Assembly: GCA_937859825.1 (NCBI GenBank)
Contig: CALMAP010000139.1
Span: 5,290 to 14,598 of the forward strand
DNA: 9,309 nt
Source of the DNA: an uncultured Terriglobus sp.
Lineage (GTDB): Bacteria > Acidobacteriota > Terriglobia > Terriglobales > Acidobacteriaceae
Direction: 5' to 3'
Part shown: positions 7,976-9,309 of the stretch, one piece after another
How positions within the stretch are numbered: position 1 is the stretch's first letter
Layout: each line of letters starts with the position of its first letter
Translations under genes and position numbers: made by a program
Notes under the pieces: model-generated
Database searches by the model: none
The model's input: only the letters and a program-made list of their open reading frames with translations
Told to the model about the DNA's origin: nothing

Positions 7976-8338
7976 ATGTTGATGAAGAAGATAATTTTCG
8001 GAGTAACAGTCATGGCATTGAGCGCAGGCGCGGCCATGGCGCAGACCACGTATGGGCAGCGGCATTCCATCCGTGCGCGGCAGGCCAACCAGCAGCGCCG
8101 CATTGACCAGGGTGTGCGCAGCGGTCAGATCACACCCCAGGGCGCAGCCGCCGCCGAGCGCAACCAGGCGCGCATTTCGCGCGAGGAGCACGAGATGCGC
8201 CAGGCTGATGGAGGCCACCTGACCGCACAGGACCGCCACCAACTGGCTCGTCAGCAGAACCGCACTTCGCGGGGCATCTACGACCGCAAGCACAACGCCT
8301 ACACCGATCCCGGCGTAACGCCGAAACTGCCTCGATAG
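7976..8338 (+). CDS. Small secreted Gln/Arg-rich protein with internal duplication, function unknown
   Basis: A 120-residue protein with a clear signal peptide (MLMKKIIFGVTVMALSAGAAMA|Q, cleavage after residue 22), so the mature ~98 residues act outside the cytoplasm. The mature part is basic and very rich in Gln, Arg and Ala, and lacks Cys and Trp. It contains two related helix-turn units: ~41-69 (QGVRSGQITPQ...ERNQARISR) and ~71-99 (RQADGGHLTAQ...ARQQNRTSR), which share G-Q/H-I/L-T-x-Q followed by a basic helix. A tail, IYDRKHNAYTDPG, follows. The ADGGHLTAQD loop faintly recalls an EF-hand loop but has too few acidic ligands. Unnamed secreted proteins with this SG.LT..E..QN..S..IY..KHN pattern occur in several phyla; I know no function. 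The first ATG is chosen because AAGGAG lies 7 nt upstream; the in-frame ATG at 7982 is less well spaced. Confidence 0.8.
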   Translation: MLMKKIIFGVTVMALSAGAAMAQTTYGQRHSIRARQANQQRRIDQGVRSGQITPQGAAAAERNQARISREEHEMRQADGGHLTAQDRHQLARQQNRTSRGIYDRKHNAYTDPGVTPKLPR

Positions 8339-8344
8339 GCTTCG

Positions 8345-8366
8345 GGCCAGTCTTCCCCGGCTGGCC
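8345..8366. other. Hairpin after the small secreted protein gene
   Basis: GGCCAG (8345-8350) pairs with CTGGCC (8361-8366) around a 10-nt loop, 7 nt after the TAG of the plus-strand gene. No T tract follows, so it may be an RNA 3'-end stabiliser, a weak terminator, or incidental. Confidence 0.3.
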
Positions 8367-8389
8367 TGCAGCGTATCCTGCTGTATCAA

Positions 8390-8411
8390 GGGCCGTCTTC
8401 CGGGACGGCCC
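8390..8411. terminator. Possible terminator hairpin between convergent genes
   Basis: GGGCCGTC (8390-8397) pairs perfectly with GACGGCCC (8404-8411) around a 6-nt loop. It lies between the stop of the small secreted protein (8338, +) and the stop of the Cys/His protein (8557, -). The stem is strong but neither strand has a real T tract after it, so intrinsic termination is plausible rather than proved. Confidence 0.45.
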
Positions 8412-8454
8412 GTCTGCGTCTGCATACGCTGTCTACCTGCCCCTCCCTGCAAAT

Positions 8455-8554
8455 CGTAAATTTCTCTTTGCAAAGGATTTGCGCAGGCAAGCCCAGCTAA
8501 ATTCCTCATGGCACGCGATTTGGGCGCAAATTCCTCTTTCGGCAGAATTTAAGT
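8455..8554. repeat. Cluster of three imperfect ~30-bp repeats with inverted-repeat ends
   Basis: Three related units start at 8455, 8496 and 8525 and end at 8484, 8525 and 8554. Each holds a 23-bp core (8458-8480, 8499-8521, 8528-8550) that opens with AAATTYCTC and closes with ATTT, so the core ends are mutually complementary; in the third the match is six bases (AAATTC...GAATTT). Units one and three share 13 of their first 15 bases (CGYAAATTYCTCTTT). Units one and two are followed by GCGC or GGGC. The second and third units abut; the first is separated from the second by 11 bp. A further GCAAATC at 8449 pairs with GATTTGC at 8476. The cluster ends 2 nt before the stop codon of the Cys/His gene, so it falls in that gene's 3' untranslated region. 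I see no other copy in the window. It may belong to a dispersed intergenic repeat family. Confidence 0.6.
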
Positions 8555-8556
8555 GG

Positions 8557-9138
8557 CTACAGTGTCTGCTCAGCGTCGTCGCTGGCGTCATCTTCATCGG
8601 AAACATCGTCTTCGTCGGCGTCCCAGATCCAGACTTCCGTGTCCTTCAGGCCGGGGCTGGCGACGGGTTCGCCCTCGTGTTCCTCCACCTCGCGCAACAT
8701 CTTGTCCGCATCCGCACGGGCCTCCGGCAGGTTGCGGCAGTTCTGCGCGGCAAGCTGCAGGCCATACAGCAGCGCCGTTGCGCGCTGCCTCTGCATGCGG
8801 AAGCCGGCAAGCGCATTCACCACGGCACTGATGGCCACCTGCACACTCTCCGCATCTTCCAAGAGGCCAAGGTCGATGGGCGTGTTTACGGTGTAGCTGC
8901 CGATCTTGGGCTCGGCTGGGTACTCGCCCTGGGGCTCCACGGAGAAATTGCCGTCGCGGTCCAGGATGGGAGCCATCCTCTCCGCGGCGCGCCCGGCCTG
9001 CGCAGCCGTCCCGGACCGGACGCCACGCGTCCTCTTGCGAAAGCTGTCATGGAAGTAGCAGAACGGCTGCTTCTTCATCGCGGGCGAGTTGCACTGGATA
9101 CCGTTGGTCTTAATGTGGCGGCAAACGAGAAAGGGCAT
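8557..9138 (-). CDS. Putative zinc-binding Cys/His protein with acidic C-terminal tail, function unknown
   Basis: A 193-residue protein with three parts. Residues 6-30 form a Cys/His cluster (C6, H8, C16, C27, H30 in CRHIKTNGIQC...FCYFH) resembling small treble-clef-like zinc-binding motifs of the C..(K/T).G..C......C..H kind. Residues ~88-137 form a conserved helical segment (DLGLLEDAESVQVAISAVVNA, then RATALLYGLQLAAQN). The tail after WIW (170-172) is highly acidic: 12 of residues 173-190 are Asp or Glu. I associate the CRHIKTNG/ALLYGLQLA combination with a protein family common in Acidobacteriota, often in several copies per genome, with no assigned role. The start is well supported: AGGAGG (9146-9151) lies 7 nt upstream. 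There is no signal peptide, so it is cytoplasmic. The repeat cluster at 8455-8554 lies directly past its TAG stop. Nucleic-acid binding is an inference from the Cys/His motif only. Confidence 0.8.
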   Translation of the reverse strand: MPFLVCRHIKTNGIQCNSPAMKKQPFCYFHDSFRKRTRGVRSGTAAQAGRAAERMAPILDRDGNFSVEPQGEYPAEPKIGSYTVNTPIDLGLLEDAESVQVAISAVVNALAGFRMQRQRATALLYGLQLAAQNCRNLPEARADADKMLREVEEHEGEPVASPGLKDTEVWIWDADEDDVSDEDDASDDAEQTL

Positions 9139-9215
9139 TCGGGGTCCTCCTGGATGTTGAAACTAAGAACGCGGCTGGTCCGCAGACCGGCGTGTCCGCG
9201 CTTCAGGCAAAGCAA

Positions 9216-9240
9216 AAGGCCAGCCGGGAGGGCTGGCCTT
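9216..9240 (-). terminator. Rho-independent terminator reading leftward
   Basis: A perfect 10-bp stem (AAGGCCAGCC pairing with GGCTGGCCTT) with a 5-nt loop. On the minus strand it continues into TTTTGCTTTG, giving a usable U-rich tail; on the plus strand the tail is CGTTGAAG. It would therefore end a minus-strand transcript entering from the right edge, and it isolates the Cys/His gene, which starts 78 nt farther left. Confidence 0.7.
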
Positions 9241-9273
9241 CGTTGAAGTTTGGGTCTCTTCCAGTTTAGCGGG

Positions 9274-9309
9274 TCAGGAGAAATCGAGTGCCAGCCATAA
9301 GTTGCCGTT
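9274..9309 (-). CDS. Possible C-terminus of a minus-strand gene cut by the window edge
   Basis: The minus-strand terminator at 9216-9240 implies that a minus-strand gene ends just to its right. In one frame the last residues would be NGNLWLALDFS followed by TGA (9274-9276). The alternating hydrophobic pattern resembles the closing strand of an outer-membrane beta-barrel, and most codons end in G or C. A second frame, ending GTRFLLTR then TAA at 9266-9268, cannot be excluded. Only a dozen codons are visible, so both the frame and the product are uncertain. Confidence 0.3.
   Translation of the reverse strand, partial: NGNLWLALDFS

Noticed and set aside
8455..8554. CRISPR array
   Set aside because: Only three imperfect units, with gaps of 18 and 6 bp between cores and no cas genes.
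8479..9246. Plus-strand open frame (255 codons) opposite the Cys/His gene
   Set aside because: No ribosome-binding site or domain. It runs through the repeat cluster and the terminator, whereas the minus-strand gene has AGGAGG and conserved motifs.

Overview
The window looks like chromosomal DNA of an Acidobacteriota (class Terriglobia; Granulicella, Terriglobus or Edaphobacter-like). This rests on three things: a very large Oar-like TonB-dependent receptor with an N-terminal carboxypeptidase-regulatory domain; a 'CRHIKTNG..C' Cys/His protein of a type I associate with this phylum; and a moderately GC-rich base composition with coding on both strands. No database search was possible, so family names come from motif recognition.

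Layout, left to right. (1) Positions 1-2141 (+): a 5'-truncated dipeptidyl-peptidase-IV-like S9 serine peptidase with an intact Ser/Asp/His triad. (2) A strong hairpin at 2167-2191 separates it from a convergent small lipoprotein of unknown function (2210-2842, -). (3) A 245-bp divergent intergenic region holds a 5'-leader hairpin and a perfect 12-bp palindrome. (4) Positions 3088-6426 (+): the TonB-dependent receptor, about 1,110 aa, from signal peptide to C-terminal Phe. (5) Convergent to it is a two-gene minus-strand operon: a secreted GH75-like chitosanase (6906-7778), then, after 2 nt, a DUF1801 protein (6478-6903). (6) Divergent from the chitosanase, a small secreted Gln/Arg-rich protein with an internal duplication (7976-8338, +). 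(7) Positions 8339-8556: two GC-rich hairpins, then a cluster of three imperfect ~30-bp repeats with inverted-repeat ends, directly beyond the stop codon of (8), the Cys/His protein with a strongly acidic tail (8557-9138, -). (9) The right edge has a minus-strand terminator (9216-9240) and probably the last codons of another minus-strand gene.

Several products are exported: the S9 peptidase probably, and the lipoprotein, outer-membrane receptor, chitosanase and small Q/R-rich protein by visible signal sequences. This suits a polymer-degrading, scavenging soil heterotroph, but apart from the chitosanase/DUF1801 pair nothing in the sequence ties these genes into one pathway. The least ordinary part is 8455-9138: a repeat cluster abutting the 3' end of a putative zinc-binding gene, which could be a gene-plus-repeat module.
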